DNA from: Gracilibacillus salitolerans
Lineage (GTDB): Bacteria > Bacillota > Bacilli > Bacillales > Amphibacillaceae
Assembly (NCBI RefSeq): GCF_009650095.1
Contig: NZ_CP045915.1
Span: 1,178,001 to 1,242,000, forward strand
Reading direction: 5' to 3'
DNA length: 64,000 nt
The notes below the pieces were generated by a model. That model had not been told where the DNA came from. It saw nothing but the letters and a program-made list of their open reading frames with translations, and ran no database searches. The position numbers and the translations under genes are program-made. Below are positions 26,382 through 36,058 of this stretch, piece by piece; positions within the stretch are counted from its first letter, which is position 1; each line of letters opens with the position of its first letter.

Positions 26382-27779
26382 TTATTTCTTAACGACAGTA
26401 TCTAAAAAGTCCATTTGCATTTTGAGATTTTCTTTTGCATATTTACTACCCTTTTTTTCGAATCCATGGGGAAGCTCCACAACATTTTTACTATAGATAT
26501 TTAATTGATGTTTAACTCCTAGTTTTGTAAATTTAGCCTTTAAATCCTTCGCTTGATCGTTAAAAGTTTTTGTATTTCCATCAGACATAAAGGTAGGTGG
26601 GAAATGCTTGGTAACATGCTTAATGACATTGGATTGTTCTACGTCCTTATTACCTTCAAAAGTATTCACATTAAAGTACGCTCGTCCCATTATATTAAAC
26701 CTATAATCAGATACGACACTATCCGTCTCATCAAATCGGGAAGGGTCATATAAACCGGAGTTAAATACTACAGCCTTAATATCTGAGGCGCTCAAAACTG
26801 GTTGTATCTCCATCTCATCTGCATAATCGGAGTTTGTTTGGATATTAACAAATTGGCCAGCTAATTGAGCCCCAGCACTTTGCCCCGCTATTACAACATT
26901 ATTCATGTTCAAATCATACTTTTCAACATTTTGTTTTAGAAATGACACTGCTGCAGAGACTTGCTTCAAAGGTATCGGATAATTATATTCTGGCGCAAAG
27001 GTGTAATTTATTGCAATAACATTATATCCTCTGTCTAGAACTTTCTGTATATACGCTATAACTCCTGAATCATCTCCGTTCTGACCGTCTCCTGTTTTAT
27101 CACCCCAAATATAGCCACCACCATGAATAAGAATAAATGTCGGCGCTGTATCAGGATTATGAACGGTTTGATAAATATCTAAATAACTATTGGGATATTT
27201 ATCATCATAAAGAATATCATTGATGTAGATATTTCCATCGTCTAAGACAGTTTCTTTTGATTCCTCGGCGTTATATGAGTTTGTTATGCCCTTACTTGAT
27301 TGTAAGCTTGAAACAAGTGGACGTGGGCTAATTTGATTAATGAGCAAAAACACCATTAATACTGTTCCTAAAATAGTAATTAATATAACTATAATCATCT
27401 TCCATTTGCCAAGTATAGACCGGAATTTGAAAGGTTTTTGATAGAATGAAGATTTCAAAACAAAAGCAAACATGAAAAGAAATGTTATTAAGTGTAATAA
27501 ATTACTAAGTATAGCAAAGCCATAAACTTGATCCCTTATCCAAACCAATTCGCTAATAATAGCAAAAACTGCAAGCATCAACAATAACTTAGTAGAGGGA
27601 TTCACTTTAAGACGACCCTTCTTATAATGAACTCCAACACCGACAAGCACTAACGAATAGAATATTATTAAGGTAATTCCCATATGTAATTGGGCTTTTA
27701 TTAAGAATAAATTCAATATTGTTAATATACAAAGAGCAAAAGCTCCCATGTATGATAACAAGACACTACTTTTCAACAA
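26382..27779 (-). CDS. Membrane-anchored alpha/beta-hydrolase (esterase/lipase)
   Basis: A 465-residue protein whose first about 170 residues form roughly five transmembrane helices, followed by an esterase domain. The hydrolase shows HGGGYIWGDKTG (oxyanion hole), GQSAGAQLAG (nucleophile Ser) and a C-terminal His in ELPHGFEKKG. This HGGG layout belongs to the hormone-sensitive-lipase/BD-FAE-like carboxylesterases; such enzymes deacylate small esters, sometimes acetylated sugars. The catalytic domain probably faces the outside. A degraded copy of the 3' end lies about 0.9 kb further on, with the toxin module between. Confidence 0.82.
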   Translation of the reverse strand: MLKSSVLLSYMGAFALCILTILNLFLIKAQLHMGITLIIFYSLVLVGVGVHYKKGRLKVNPSTKLLLMLAVFAIISELVWIRDQVYGFAILSNLLHLITFLFMFAFVLKSSFYQKPFKFRSILGKWKMIIVILITILGTVLMVFLLINQISPRPLVSSLQSSKGITNSYNAEESKETVLDDGNIYINDILYDDKYPNSYLDIYQTVHNPDTAPTFILIHGGGYIWGDKTGDGQNGDDSGVIAYIQKVLDRGYNVIAINYTFAPEYNYPIPLKQVSAAVSFLKQNVEKYDLNMNNVVIAGQSAGAQLAGQFVNIQTNSDYADEMEIQPVLSASDIKAVVFNSGLYDPSRFDETDSVVSDYRFNIMGRAYFNVNTFEGNKDVEQSNVIKHVTKHFPPTFMSDGNTKTFNDQAKDLKAKFTKLGVKHQLNIYSKNVVELPHGFEKKGSKYAKENLKMQMDFLDTVVKK

Positions 27780-28053
27780 CGGTTACCTCCTGACTTCAGA
27801 GATCCAACTCTTGGGTGCTCTTTAGACTTTTACCTCGTCTAGCACAAATTTAATCTTGATATAATGACGTAATGTTTTACCATACTGTAACCATTTTTCC
27901 CTTCCTATTGATATTCATAACTTAAATTCATTTGGAATAAACATACTGTCTACCAAAATGTCGAAATATTTCTTGCGATCATGTTACGCTAGAGAAAATA
28001 GGGACTGTAGTGGGATGCGATAAGTCATTCTATAGGTAAAAGTATTATAAATG
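27780..28053. other. Gene-free region between esterase and glycine operon
   Basis: About 270 bases. The part next to 27780 holds the esterase ribosome binding site (AGGAGGTAACC on the minus strand) and presumably its promoter. No gene or further motif seen. Confidence 0.4.
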
Positions 28054-28092
28054 TAGAGAGGCGTAGTATCGATTGGATACTACGCCTCTCTA
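28054..28092 (-). terminator. Terminator of the glycine cleavage operon
   Basis: TAGAGAGGCGTAGTATC and its exact complement (28076-28092) form a 17-base-pair stem with loop GATTG, just after the last gene of the operon. Confidence 0.85.
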
Positions 28093-28106
28093 TATTTACT
28101 GAATAA

Positions 28107-28397
28107 TCAACATGAGTCAAATTCAACATCATTTATCACGTGGAAACCATCGGCATAATCTATAGTTGGAGCATTTCCTTCTAGATAGCGTTTGGTAAAA
28201 TAATCGACACGAATAGGAAAACCATTAGATTGATAAATGGTATCATTTCTTCTAGCATGATCAAAAATAAATACATAGTTAACAGTCAACCCGCAACCCC
28301 CAGCAACCTCAGCATCAATCCTAGGTAATACCCCATCTTGTAATTCGATGGATAATAATTTCTGTTGTGCTTCTTTGGTAATATGAATCATCATTAC
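28107..28397 (-). CDS. HesB/IscA-like small protein
   Basis: A 97-residue protein with the HesB-type pattern: IHITKEAQQKLL at the start, GGCGLTVNY in the middle and DVEFDSC at the end. Classical IscA proteins have three Cys; here one mid-chain Cys and one terminal Cys are seen, as in the YneR/HesB-like group of Bacillales with uncertain function. ATG 28397 follows AAGGAGG at 8 bases. It sits only 5-20 bases after gcvPB, so it is co-transcribed with glycine cleavage genes. Confidence 0.75.
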   Translation of the reverse strand, partial: VMMIHITKEAQQKLLSIELQDGVLPRIDAEVAGGCGLTVNYVFIFDHARRNDTIYQSNGFPIRVDYFTKRYLEGNAPTIDYADGFHVINDVEFDSC

Positions 28398-28420
28398 ATT
28401 GTCCTCCTTCAACAACGTAA

Positions 28421-29878
28421 TTAAACCGATTTTGTAAAACGTAAGACTGGTTTCCTTGCTGCCTTTGTCTCGTCTAATCTACCAACCATTGTTGTATGGG
28501 GAGCATCTAATACGATATCGGGATCTTCTTCCACCTCATTTGCAATTTGTATCATCGAATCTGCAAAAGCATCTAAAGTTTCTTTTGTTTCCGTTTCTGT
28601 CGGTTCGATCATTAAACATTCCTCCACATTAAGTGGAAAATAAATAGTCGGAGGATGATAACCGAAATCTAGCAAACGTTTGGCAATATCAAGTGTTCTG
28701 ACTCCAAGCTTTTTCTGTTTTGCGCCTGATAAGACAAACTCGTGCTTGCAAAATTGTGCATATGGTGACTCGTAGTGTGTCTCTAACCGTTTTTTTAGAT
28801 AATTGGCATGAAGTACAGCAGATTCTGATACTTGCCGCAGTCCTTCAGATCCCATTGTACGAATATACGTGTATGCACGAACAAGAATTCCAAAGTTTCC
28901 ATAATACCCTTTTACCCTTCCGATGGATAATGGTTCATCATCATTCAATATATAGTTGTCTTCATCTTTTTTGATACGGGGGACAGGTAAAAAAGGAATG
29001 AGTTCTTTTGTTACGCCGACAGGACCTGCTCCTGGACCTCCGCCACCATGTGGGGTGGTGAAGGTTTTATGCAGATTTAAATGGACAATATCAAAGCCCA
29101 TTTTTCCTGGTGTAGTCTTACCTAAAATGGCATTGGCGTTCGCTCCATCATAGTAGAGAAGGCCACCTGCTTCATGAACGACTTCGGCGATTTCTACTAT
29201 ATCTTTTTCAAAGAGACCAAGTGTATTAGGATTGGTTAACATTAATGCTGCTGTGTCTTGATTGACGTGTTTCTTTAAAGCTTCCAAATCGACTAATCCA
29301 TTTTCATTTGAAGGGATAGTTACCGTATCAAAGCCCGCTACAGTAGCACTAGCTGGATTGGTACCGTGAGCAGTGTCTGGTACAAGTACTTTTGATCTAT
29401 TTTCACCATTTTGTTGATGGTAATTTTTCGCTATCATCAAGCCGGTCCATTCCCCTTGGGCTCCTGCTGAGGGCTGTAATGTGACAGCATCCATTCCAGA
29501 AATAGCCGCTAAATCTTCTTGTAACTCATACAATAACTGAAGTGCTCCTTGCACGGTTTCTTTTGGTTGATATGGGTGAAGACGGCTAAAACCTTCCAAC
29601 CGAGCAACATCTTCATTAATTTTCGGATTGTATTTCATCGTACAGGAACCGAGCGGATAGAAACCATTATCGACACCATAATTTTGATGAGAAAGTGCCG
29701 TATAGTGACGAACAAGCTGAAGCTCTGAAACTTCCGGAAGTTCTGCAGGTGTCTCACGAAGTAAATGTTTCGGAAACTTTTCTTCTAAATCGATTGGATC
29801 AACATCACTTTCTGGAAGATCAGCGCCTGTTCGACCTGGTTGACTAATCTCAAAGATCAATTGATTATATTTCGCCAT
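28421..29878 (-). CDS. gcvPB: Glycine dehydrogenase (decarboxylating) subunit 2
   Basis: C-terminal half of the P protein, split in Firmicutes. It carries the pyridoxal-phosphate lysine in [21 protein letters not shown]. With gcvPA it decarboxylates glycine and passes the aminomethyl group to lipoyl-GcvH, which is not encoded here. 485 residues is standard. Its ATG directly follows the TAA of gcvPA, implying translational coupling. Confidence 0.97.
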   Translation of the reverse strand: MAKYNQLIFEISQPGRTGADLPESDVDPIDLEEKFPKHLLRETPAELPEVSELQLVRHYTALSHQNYGVDNGFYPLGSCTMKYNPKINEDVARLEGFSRLHPYQPKETVQGALQLLYELQEDLAAISGMDAVTLQPSAGAQGEWTGLMIAKNYHQQNGENRSKVLVPDTAHGTNPASATVAGFDTVTIPSNENGLVDLEALKKHVNQDTAALMLTNPNTLGLFEKDIVEIAEVVHEAGGLLYYDGANANAILGKTTPGKMGFDIVHLNLHKTFTTPHGGGGPGAGPVGVTKELIPFLPVPRIKKDEDNYILNDDEPLSIGRVKGYYGNFGILVRAYTYIRTMGSEGLRQVSESAVLHANYLKKRLETHYESPYAQFCKHEFVLSGAKQKKLGVRTLDIAKRLLDFGYHPPTIYFPLNVEECLMIEPTETETKETLDAFADSMIQIANEVEEDPDIVLDAPHTTMVGRLDETKAARKPVLRFTKSV

Positions 29879-31222
29879 TTACAATCCCTCCAATATGGAC
29901 ACGAATTGATCGATTTCTTCCTTTGTTCGTTGTTCTGTAACGGCGATGAGCATTTGATTATTCATCCCGTAATCTATGCTTAAATCCAATCCGCCGATGG
30001 TGCCGATATCGAATAACTTGCGGTTGGCTTCACTAACAGATACAGGTAACGTAACAACGAATTCATTAAAGAAAGGAGATTGATTTCTTATGCTGAATCC
30101 TTTTTCAGCAAGTTTTCTTGCCATATAGTCTGCTTTTTCTATATTTAACTTTGCCATCTGGCGAATGCCTTGTTTACCGAGGGCAGACATAAAGACTGAA
30201 GAAGCGAGCGCATTTAGTGCTTGATTAGAACAAATATTGGAGGATGCTTTTTCACGGCGAATGTGTTGTTCGCGTGTTTGTAAGGTTAAGGTGAAGCCAC
30301 GATTATCCTGTGAATCTGTCGTTTGTCCGACGATACGACCAGGAATTTTACGCATTAATTTTTTTTTTACAGCAAAATAACCACAATGTGGACCGCCAAA
30401 TGACATAGGAATACCAAATGGTTGCATATCACCAACGACAATATCGGCACCAAGTTTGCCTGGTGGTTGCAATATCGCTAAAGCTAAAGGATTCGCACTA
30501 ACGATCAACAGTGCACCGTTTTCTTGGGCAATTTTCTTTATTTCGTGTAAATCCTCAACAGAACCAAAAAAGTTGGGATATTGGACGATAATCGCAGCTG
30601 TTTGATCATCTGTTTTTTCCTGCATGTCTCGGATACTTGTGATGTCAGTGGTTAAATTGATTTCTTCTACTTGATATCCTGGTCCAGTAGCAGCCGTTTT
30701 TAGAATGGCTCGAGATTCTGGATGGATTGCTTTAGAGACAATCACTTTGGATTGTTTGGTTGAAGATACAGCAAGTGCTGCCGCTTCCGCAACAGAAGTA
30801 AAGCCATCGTACATAGAGGAATTGGCAACATCCATTCCTGTTAGTTCGCAAACCATTGTTTGAAATTCAAAGATTGCTTGTAATTCACCTTGACTAATTT
30901 CAGGTTGATAGGGGGTATAGGCGGTATAAAATTCAGACCTACCAATCATGTGGCTGACTACGCTCGGAATAAAGTGATCATAGGTGCCTGCCCCAAGAAA
31001 CAATGGATATTGATTGGCGTTGATGTTTTGCGAGGATAGTTGTTGCATTTTCTTGAGTAGATCAGGTTCAGGCAAAGCTTTTGGAATCGCTAACTCTTCT
31101 GTTAATCTAATGTTAGAAGGGAGATCGGCAAACAAGTCATCGATGGAATGAATGTTTAAAAAATCTAACATATCTTGTTGGTCTTGCTTTGTATCAGGAA
31201 GATATCGAAAGGTGAAAGTCAT
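29879..31222 (-). CDS. gcvPA: Glycine dehydrogenase (decarboxylating) subunit 1
   Basis: N-terminal half of the P protein, 447 residues, starting [20 protein letters not shown] and containing [13 protein letters not shown] and [25 protein letters not shown]. It forms the alpha2beta2 enzyme with GcvPB. It overlaps gcvT by 4 bases and abuts gcvPB. Confidence 0.97.
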   Translation of the reverse strand: MTFTFRYLPDTKQDQQDMLDFLNIHSIDDLFADLPSNIRLTEELAIPKALPEPDLLKKMQQLSSQNINANQYPLFLGAGTYDHFIPSVVSHMIGRSEFYTAYTPYQPEISQGELQAIFEFQTMVCELTGMDVANSSMYDGFTSVAEAAALAVSSTKQSKVIVSKAIHPESRAILKTAATGPGYQVEEINLTTDITSIRDMQEKTDDQTAAIIVQYPNFFGSVEDLHEIKKIAQENGALLIVSANPLALAILQPPGKLGADIVVGDMQPFGIPMSFGGPHCGYFAVKKKLMRKIPGRIVGQTTDSQDNRGFTLTLQTREQHIRREKASSNICSNQALNALASSVFMSALGKQGIRQMAKLNIEKADYMARKLAEKGFSIRNQSPFFNEFVVTLPVSVSEANRKLFDIGTIGGLDLSIDYGMNNQMLIAVTEQRTKEEIDQFVSILEGL

Positions 31223-32337
31223 GTTAATCCTCTCCTTCGTTGATAAAATGGTGTGTGGACTACAACGGCATCGATCAATTTGTTACGAACTTTCACTTTC
31301 AATTTTGTACCTTTTTCGGCGTATGGTAGTTGAACCAATGCAAGACCAAGAGGTTTCTTTAAAGTAGGAGAATGAGTACCTGATGTAACAAATCCGATCT
31401 CTTCTTCTGTTGACGTAAATACTTTATAGCCATGTCGCGGAATTCCTTTCCCGATTATTTCTAACCCTACTAGCTTCCTTGTAGGTCCATTTTCTTTTTC
31501 TTTCGCAAGTGTTGGTTTGCCGATAAAGTCACTCCTTTTTTGTGTCTTAACCGTAAAACCAATACCAGCCTCAATTGGAGTAATCGAAGAGGTTAGCTCT
31601 TGACCATATAAGGCTAAAGTTGCTTCAAAACGAAGCGTATCCCTTGCCCCAAGACCACATGGCTGTGGACCTTCTTCTAGAGATAACAACTCTTGCCATA
31701 GTTTTGCGGCCTGATTACTAGCTAGATAGATTTCGAAACCATCTTCACCTGTATACCCAGTACGCGAGATCAAAACATCGTTAATGCCGGCAACCTTCAC
31801 ATTTTGAATAAAACGGAACGTACCTATTTTGTTTAAATCTACGTCAGTTAATTGTTGCAAGATCTGCAATGCGTTTGGGCCTTGGATAGCAAGTTGTGCG
31901 ACTTGATCAGAAATATTGGTAACAGAAACATCTCCTGTTGCATGCTTTTTGATCCACTCAAAGTCTTTATCGGTGTTAGCAGCATTGACAACGAGGAAGA
32001 ATGTCTGATGATCTAACTTATAAACTAGCAAATCATCTATAGTACCACCGTTTTCATAACACATAGCCGTATATTGCGCTTGATTTTCTTTCATTTTAGT
32101 GATTTCATTTGTCATCATGTAGTTAACAAAACTTTCCGCATCTTCTCCTTCGATCAGTATTTCCCCCATATGAGAAACATCAAAGAGTCCTGCCTTATTT
32201 CGAACAGCATGATGTTCATCGATAATACTGGAGAAGTGTACTGGTAAAGCCCATCCGCCAAAATCAATGACTTTCGCTCCGTAATTTTCATATGTTGAAA
32301 AAAGAGGAGTTTGTTTTAAATCGCTCGCATCACTCAT
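31219..32337 (-). CDS. gcvT: Glycine cleavage system T protein (aminomethyltransferase)
   Basis: Transfers the methylene group from aminomethyl-lipoyl GcvH to tetrahydrofolate, releasing ammonia. Typical features are [38 protein letters not shown] and [13 protein letters not shown] chose ATG 32337, 10 bases after GGAGG; the frame extends to a GTG at 32349 that overlaps this site. First gene of the operon, controlled by the tandem glycine riboswitch upstream. Confidence 0.96.
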   Translation of the reverse strand: MSDASDLKQTPLFSTYENYGAKVIDFGGWALPVHFSSIIDEHHAVRNKAGLFDVSHMGEILIEGEDAESFVNYMMTNEITKMKENQAQYTAMCYENGGTIDDLLVYKLDHQTFFLVVNAANTDKDFEWIKKHATGDVSVTNISDQVAQLAIQGPNALQILQQLTDVDLNKIGTFRFIQNVKVAGINDVLISRTGYTGEDGFEIYLASNQAAKLWQELLSLEEGPQPCGLGARDTLRFEATLALYGQELTSSITPIEAGIGFTVKTQKRSDFIGKPTLAKEKENGPTRKLVGLEIIGKGIPRHGYKVFTSTEEEIGFVTSGTHSPTLKKPLGLALVQLPYAEKGTKLKVKVRNKLIDAVVVHTPFYQRRRGLT

Positions 32338-32380
32338 ACGTTGTACCACCTCCGATAGTATTTTGGGATTTTAGTGAACA

Positions 32381-32425
32381 TAAAAAAACAGAGAAGGGTA
32401 GTGTTAACTTTTGCCCCTTCTCTGT
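32381..32425 (-). terminator. Riboswitch expression platform (terminator)
   Basis: ACAGAGAAGGG and CCCTTCTCTGT form a perfect 11-base-pair stem with a run of seven T on the minus strand. It lies between the second aptamer and gcvT; glycine binding would be expected to prevent its formation. Confidence 0.85.
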
Positions 32426-32593
32426 CCGTTTACCTGAGAGTTTCGCTCTTAAAAAGCTTCCCCTTTGGTGGCGTATCTGTACGCGCTCTCCAGAGATTCG
32501 TCCTATTATGGTACTTTAACCTGAGAGATTGGTTCATAAGGGTTTTTTATGAACTTGCTCCTTCGGTGGTAATGAAATACGCTCTCCCATAAT
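32426..32593 (-). promoter_or_regulatory. Tandem glycine riboswitch
   Basis: Two aptamers follow each other on the minus strand. Each starts with GGGAGAGCG or GGAGAGCGCG, contains the ACCACCGAAGGAG or GCCACCAAAGGGG core, and ends with CTCTCAGGT. Aptamer I covers about 32593-32519, aptamer II about 32493-32427, with a short linker. This is the classic gcvT riboswitch; in Bacillus it turns on glycine cleavage when glycine is abundant. Confidence 0.95.
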
Positions 32594-33015
32594 AATCATC
32601 CGATTCGTATTTAGTTGTATAATATGTTATGGTGATTTTCTTTTTAAATCTATTTGAGTGTTATATTTTCTAACAGGATTTCTTCGAGGTGTATTATAGC
32701 TTGAAATTTCACGGTATATTCTAATAATATGCGAATTAGTGCTTTCGTATACACATTTTTTTAGATGATTCATTCGTGAAAGTCCTAGAAGTCTTCCAAC
32801 ATTTTTGGCACATAATTACTTCCGTCAAAGATAAAGGTAGCTAAAATATAATTTTTTGGGTAGAGGATCATTCTGAAAGTACAGGTAAAATACTATAGGA
32901 TTAAATTTTATTTCCTTCACAGTATTAGATAAGATTTAACAAGGAAACAGGCAAATAGCAGCAGATACTATCGTTTATAAGTGTCTGTCCCTTATCATTC
33001 CATCCCTTATAGTCT
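32594..33015. other. Gene-free stretch with likely gcvT promoter
   Basis: A candidate minus-strand promoter is TTAAAA, 17 bases, TATTAT (32619-32647), placing the start about 20 bases before aptamer I. The remaining 370 bases are AT-rich and show no gene or clear repeat. Confidence 0.4.
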
Positions 33016-34041
33016 CTATCTATCAACAATAGATTTCGTAGAGTCCCTCAATAAAAACTCAGGTTTTAGTATCACTTCTCTATGCTTATTTGATGAAGAG
33101 TTATTTTTAATACGATCTATCAGCAATTGTGTCCCAATATAACCAAAATCATATGCAGGTTGCATTACTACTGTTAGAAATGGATTAATTGCCGAATTTG
33201 GGTCCAGATCATCAAAACAAACGACAGATATCTCGTCAGGAACGTTTATATTTAGAGCATGCAGTGCTTTAACCATATCTATAGCGATGGAATTATTACT
33301 AGCAAATAAAGCTGTTGGGCGTTTGTTTTTTGGTAAATTTAATAATTTCATGACTATATGTTCCGCATCGTTATTACGATTATAATGTAGCTCATACATT
33401 AGTTCCTCATTCACTGTAAGCCCTAATAATTGGTGAACCTCTTTATAAGCTTCTTTCCGAGCTATGGCAGTAAATACATTGTTTGGACCGTTTATTAAAG
33501 CTATTCTTTTATGTCCACATTCAAATAGGTGATTTAAAAGCAATTTAGTTCCTGCATAATTATCACCCAGAACTTTATCAACTTTCGTTTTTGGTATATC
33601 GCGATCTACAAGTACGAAGGGAATTTTGTGTTTATTGAACAATTTAATGTGTTTGGATGAAGAGTTATTAGCAGGTGAAAATAAAACACCATCTGCCCCT
33701 GTAGAAATAATGACGTTTATATACTCTTTTTCTTTTTCGATATTTTCGTCAGTGTTACAAAGCATTAATTGATAGCCCAGTTCTCTTGCTTTATCTTCAG
33801 CTCCTCTGGCTAGTTTAGTGAAAAAAGGGTTAGCAATATCTGAAATGAGTAAAGTTAATAGTTTTGATTCTTTTAAAGTAAGTGATCTAGCGGATGAGTT
33901 TGGAATGTATTCGAGTTCATCTATAGCTTTATTTACCTTCTCGCGGATTGCTTCACTAGTATTACCTGTATTATTTATTACTCTTGAAACCGTCATTGGT
34001 GATACATTTGCTAATTTTGCAATGTCATATATCGTTACCAT
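33016..34041 (-). CDS. LacI-family transcriptional regulator
   Basis: A 341-residue regulator. The helix-turn-helix is at residues 3-25 (TIYDIAKLANVSPMTVSRVINN), the hinge near 50-60 (YIPNSSARSL), then a periplasmic-binding-protein-like ligand domain. It is divergent from the TRAP transporter operon, and a perfect palindrome TGTTACCGGTAACA sits between them. It most likely represses the TRAP and aldolase genes until its sugar-acid ligand appears. Confidence 0.92.
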   Translation of the reverse strand: MVTIYDIAKLANVSPMTVSRVINNTGNTSEAIREKVNKAIDELEYIPNSSARSLTLKESKLLTLLISDIANPFFTKLARGAEDKARELGYQLMLCNTDENIEKEKEYINVIISTGADGVLFSPANNSSSKHIKLFNKHKIPFVLVDRDIPKTKVDKVLGDNYAGTKLLLNHLFECGHKRIALINGPNNVFTAIARKEAYKEVHQLLGLTVNEELMYELHYNRNNDAEHIVMKLLNLPKNKRPTALFASNNSIAIDMVKALHALNINVPDEISVVCFDDLDPNSAINPFLTVVMQPAYDFGYIGTQLLIDRIKNNSSSNKHREVILKPEFLLRDSTKSIVDR

Positions 34042-34121
34042 AATAGAATATTCACTCCTTAAGAATAAATATATTTTAACTTACTATAAAAATATTACTG
34101 AAAAATAAATTTTTGTTATTT

Positions 34122-34151
34122 TTGTGTTACCGGTAACATACAATGTATAAA
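34122..34151 (+). promoter_or_regulatory. Promoter and LacI-type operator of the TRAP operon
   Basis: A 14-base perfect palindrome TGTTACCGGTAACA lies at 34125-34138. It overlaps a possible -35 (TTGTGT, 34122-34127) and its 18-base spacer before TATAAA (34146-34151). The CG centre is typical of LacI-family operators. Confidence 0.7.
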
Positions 34152-34238
34152 AAATTAATATCTTATGTTATAAAACGACCTGGTGAAATTACAAAAAATC
34201 ATACTAGGAACATGTGCAACACTTTATAAGAAACAATT

Positions 34239-34252
34239 TGGAAACGCATTCA
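34239..34252 (+). promoter_or_regulatory. Possible cre site
   Basis: TGGAAACGCATTCA matches 12 of 14 positions of the cre consensus. It lies between the TRAP operon promoter and the first gene, a usual roadblock position for CcpA. Confidence 0.35.
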
Positions 34253-34273
34253 ATACGAAAGGAGGGATAACTG

Positions 34274-34312
34274 ATGAGTATTAAATCACGTTCATCTACT
34301 CCAAGATTTTAA
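34274..34312 (+). CDS. Possible 12-codon leader peptide
   Basis: AAAGGAGGG lies 8 bases before an ATG that reads MSIKSRSSTPRF and a stop. A second AGGAGGTGGG follows at about 34318 with only a couple of codons. Either this is a small leader ORF in the TRAP mRNA or the scar of a deleted gene. Confidence 0.25.
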   Translation: MSIKSRSSTPRF

Positions 34313-34385
34313 TTTTAGGAGGTGGGAAATTTGTACTAAGTGTAAGAATTGTCGCTGTGCATAATTAAAAAAAGGGGAGCATGTT

Positions 34386-35480
34386 ATGTTAAAAACTAAA
34401 AAATTGTTTTTGCTGTTAGTACTTCTACTTGCGTTCAATATAGTTCTTATAGGTTGTAATAGTGAAACATCTTCTAATTCTGAATCGGGAAATGACACGG
34501 AAGGAAACAATGATGGTGATAGCAACGAGATAGAGGAGGAAGCAGAGGAGGAGAAGACGTTTGAGTTGAACTTCTCAACTGCAAGTGTACCTAACGATGC
34601 TCATACAGAAGGATTAAATGTATTAAAAGAGTCTATTGAAGAAAAAACAGATGGACAGATCAAAGTCAATATACATCACTCCGGATCTTTGTATACACAG
34701 GAAAATGAAGCGGATGCCCTTATAAGAGGTAATTTGGAAATGGCTTATACAGGAGCTGAATGGCTGGCTGAGGAACTACCATTCCTATCCATGTTTACAG
34801 CTGCTTATCTGTATAAAGACTATGATCATATGACAAGTGTTTTGAATGGAGAAATCGGCGAAGATATTTTTGATCAAGTTGCCGAGGAGTTAGGTATTCG
34901 CCCATTAGGCGCATTTTATCTAGGCACAAGACAAATTAACTATCGAGATGTAGGCAAAGAAATTAGAACTCCAGAAGATATGAAAGGTCTTACTTTAAGA
35001 ATGCCTGGTAGTCCAACTTGGCTGTTTGTTGGTGAGGCAATGGGGGCTAATCCTACGCCTGTTGATTTTTCAGAATTATATATGGCACTCAATACAGGGA
35101 CAGTAGATGCTCAAGATAATCCACTTCCGACTGTTAAGAGTGCATCATTTTATGAAGTAACTGACTATGTTTCATTAACTAATCATATCATAGCATCTGT
35201 TTGGCCTACGATTAACGAGGATGTGTGGCAAGAAATGGGGGAAGAGTTGCAAGAGAAAATACTGGAAGCAGTTGAAGAGGCTCGTGAATTTGTAGATCAA
35301 ACTAACTTAGATACGGAAAAAGAAGTGATTGACTTTCTTGAAGCTGAAGGTATAGAAATTATTGAGCCGGATGTTGAAGCGTTTAGTGAACATGTTCAAC
35401 AGCAATATTTAGATAGTGAGGATATGTCTTCAACATGGGATATGGATTTATATAATCGCATCAAAGAAATGGCAGAATAA
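34386..35480 (+). CDS. TRAP transporter solute-binding protein (DctP type), lipoprotein
   Basis: A 364-residue substrate-binding subunit. Lipobox IGCN (Cys about 20) follows a hydrophobic stretch; an acidic linker precedes the DctP domain, which shows PEDMKGLTLRMPGSPTWLF and the conserved ligand-binding Arg region, then MALNTGTVDAQDNPLPT. Such proteins bind carboxylated substrates such as sialic, uronic or C4 acids. A hairpin separates this gene from the permease genes. Confidence 0.93.
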   Translation: MLKTKKLFLLLVLLLAFNIVLIGCNSETSSNSESGNDTEGNNDGDSNEIEEEAEEEKTFELNFSTASVPNDAHTEGLNVLKESIEEKTDGQIKVNIHHSGSLYTQENEADALIRGNLEMAYTGAEWLAEELPFLSMFTAAYLYKDYDHMTSVLNGEIGEDIFDQVAEELGIRPLGAFYLGTRQINYRDVGKEIRTPEDMKGLTLRMPGSPTWLFVGEAMGANPTPVDFSELYMALNTGTVDAQDNPLPTVKSASFYEVTDYVSLTNHIIASVWPTINEDVWQEMGEELQEKILEAVEEAREFVDQTNLDTEKEVIDFLEAEGIEIIEPDVEAFSEHVQQQYLDSEDMSSTWDMDLYNRIKEMAE

Positions 35481-35484
35481 GTTT

Positions 35485-35526
35485 AATTATTGGGAAGCTT
35501 ACTCAAATAAAAGTTTCCCAATAATT
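35485..35526 (+). promoter_or_regulatory. Stem-loop between binding protein and DctQ gene
   Basis: AATTATTGGGAA (35485-35496) and TTCCCAATAATT (35515-35526) form a perfect 12-base-pair stem. It ends just before the AGGAGG of the next gene. Likely an mRNA stabiliser or partial terminator giving more binding protein than permease. Confidence 0.65.
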
Positions 35527-35539
35527 AGGAGGTACCAAG

Positions 35540-36046
35540 ATGAGCAATATTAAAAAGGTTGCAGAATTCCTTCGTAATTGTATAGAAATATATATTCCAA
35601 CTATTACGCTGTCAATCATGTTGATTGCATTTATCATTCAAATCTTCACCAGATATATATTAAACGATCCGGTGACTTGGACATATGAAGTAACAACAAT
35701 AGGTTTTATATGGACCATCTTGCTTGGATCTTCTTTTGCGAGAAAAACAGCTGAGCATGTTGATTTTGGTGTGATTTATGATCTGTTTAATGAAAGATGG
35801 AAAAGACTCTCTAGAATTTTTGTGAATGTACTATTAGTTGTGTTATTGGGGGTCTTAATTGTACCTGTTTATGAATATCTTGAATTTCAATCTACACAAT
35901 ATTCACATGTGTTAAGAATTCCTATGAATCTAGCCTATGCTCCATTTTTAATATTGATCATTTCCATATTCATCTATTCATTTGTAGAAATCGTAAAAGA
36001 TATTCAAAGTATGATACGGAATACGAAGCAACATTATTTGAAATAG
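35540..36046 (+). CDS. TRAP transporter small permease (DctQ type)
   Basis: 168 residues with four hydrophobic helices and the DctQ pattern QIFTRYILNDPVTWTYEV followed by FARKTAEHVDFGVIYD. It forms the membrane complex with DctM. Its stop is 12 bases before the DctM start. Confidence 0.92.
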   Translation: MSNIKKVAEFLRNCIEIYIPTITLSIMLIAFIIQIFTRYILNDPVTWTYEVTTIGFIWTILLGSSFARKTAEHVDFGVIYDLFNERWKRLSRIFVNVLLVVLLGVLIVPVYEYLEFQSTQYSHVLRIPMNLAYAPFLILIISIFIYSFVEIVKDIQSMIRNTKQHYLK

Positions 36047-36058
36047 GAGGTGAGCTTT

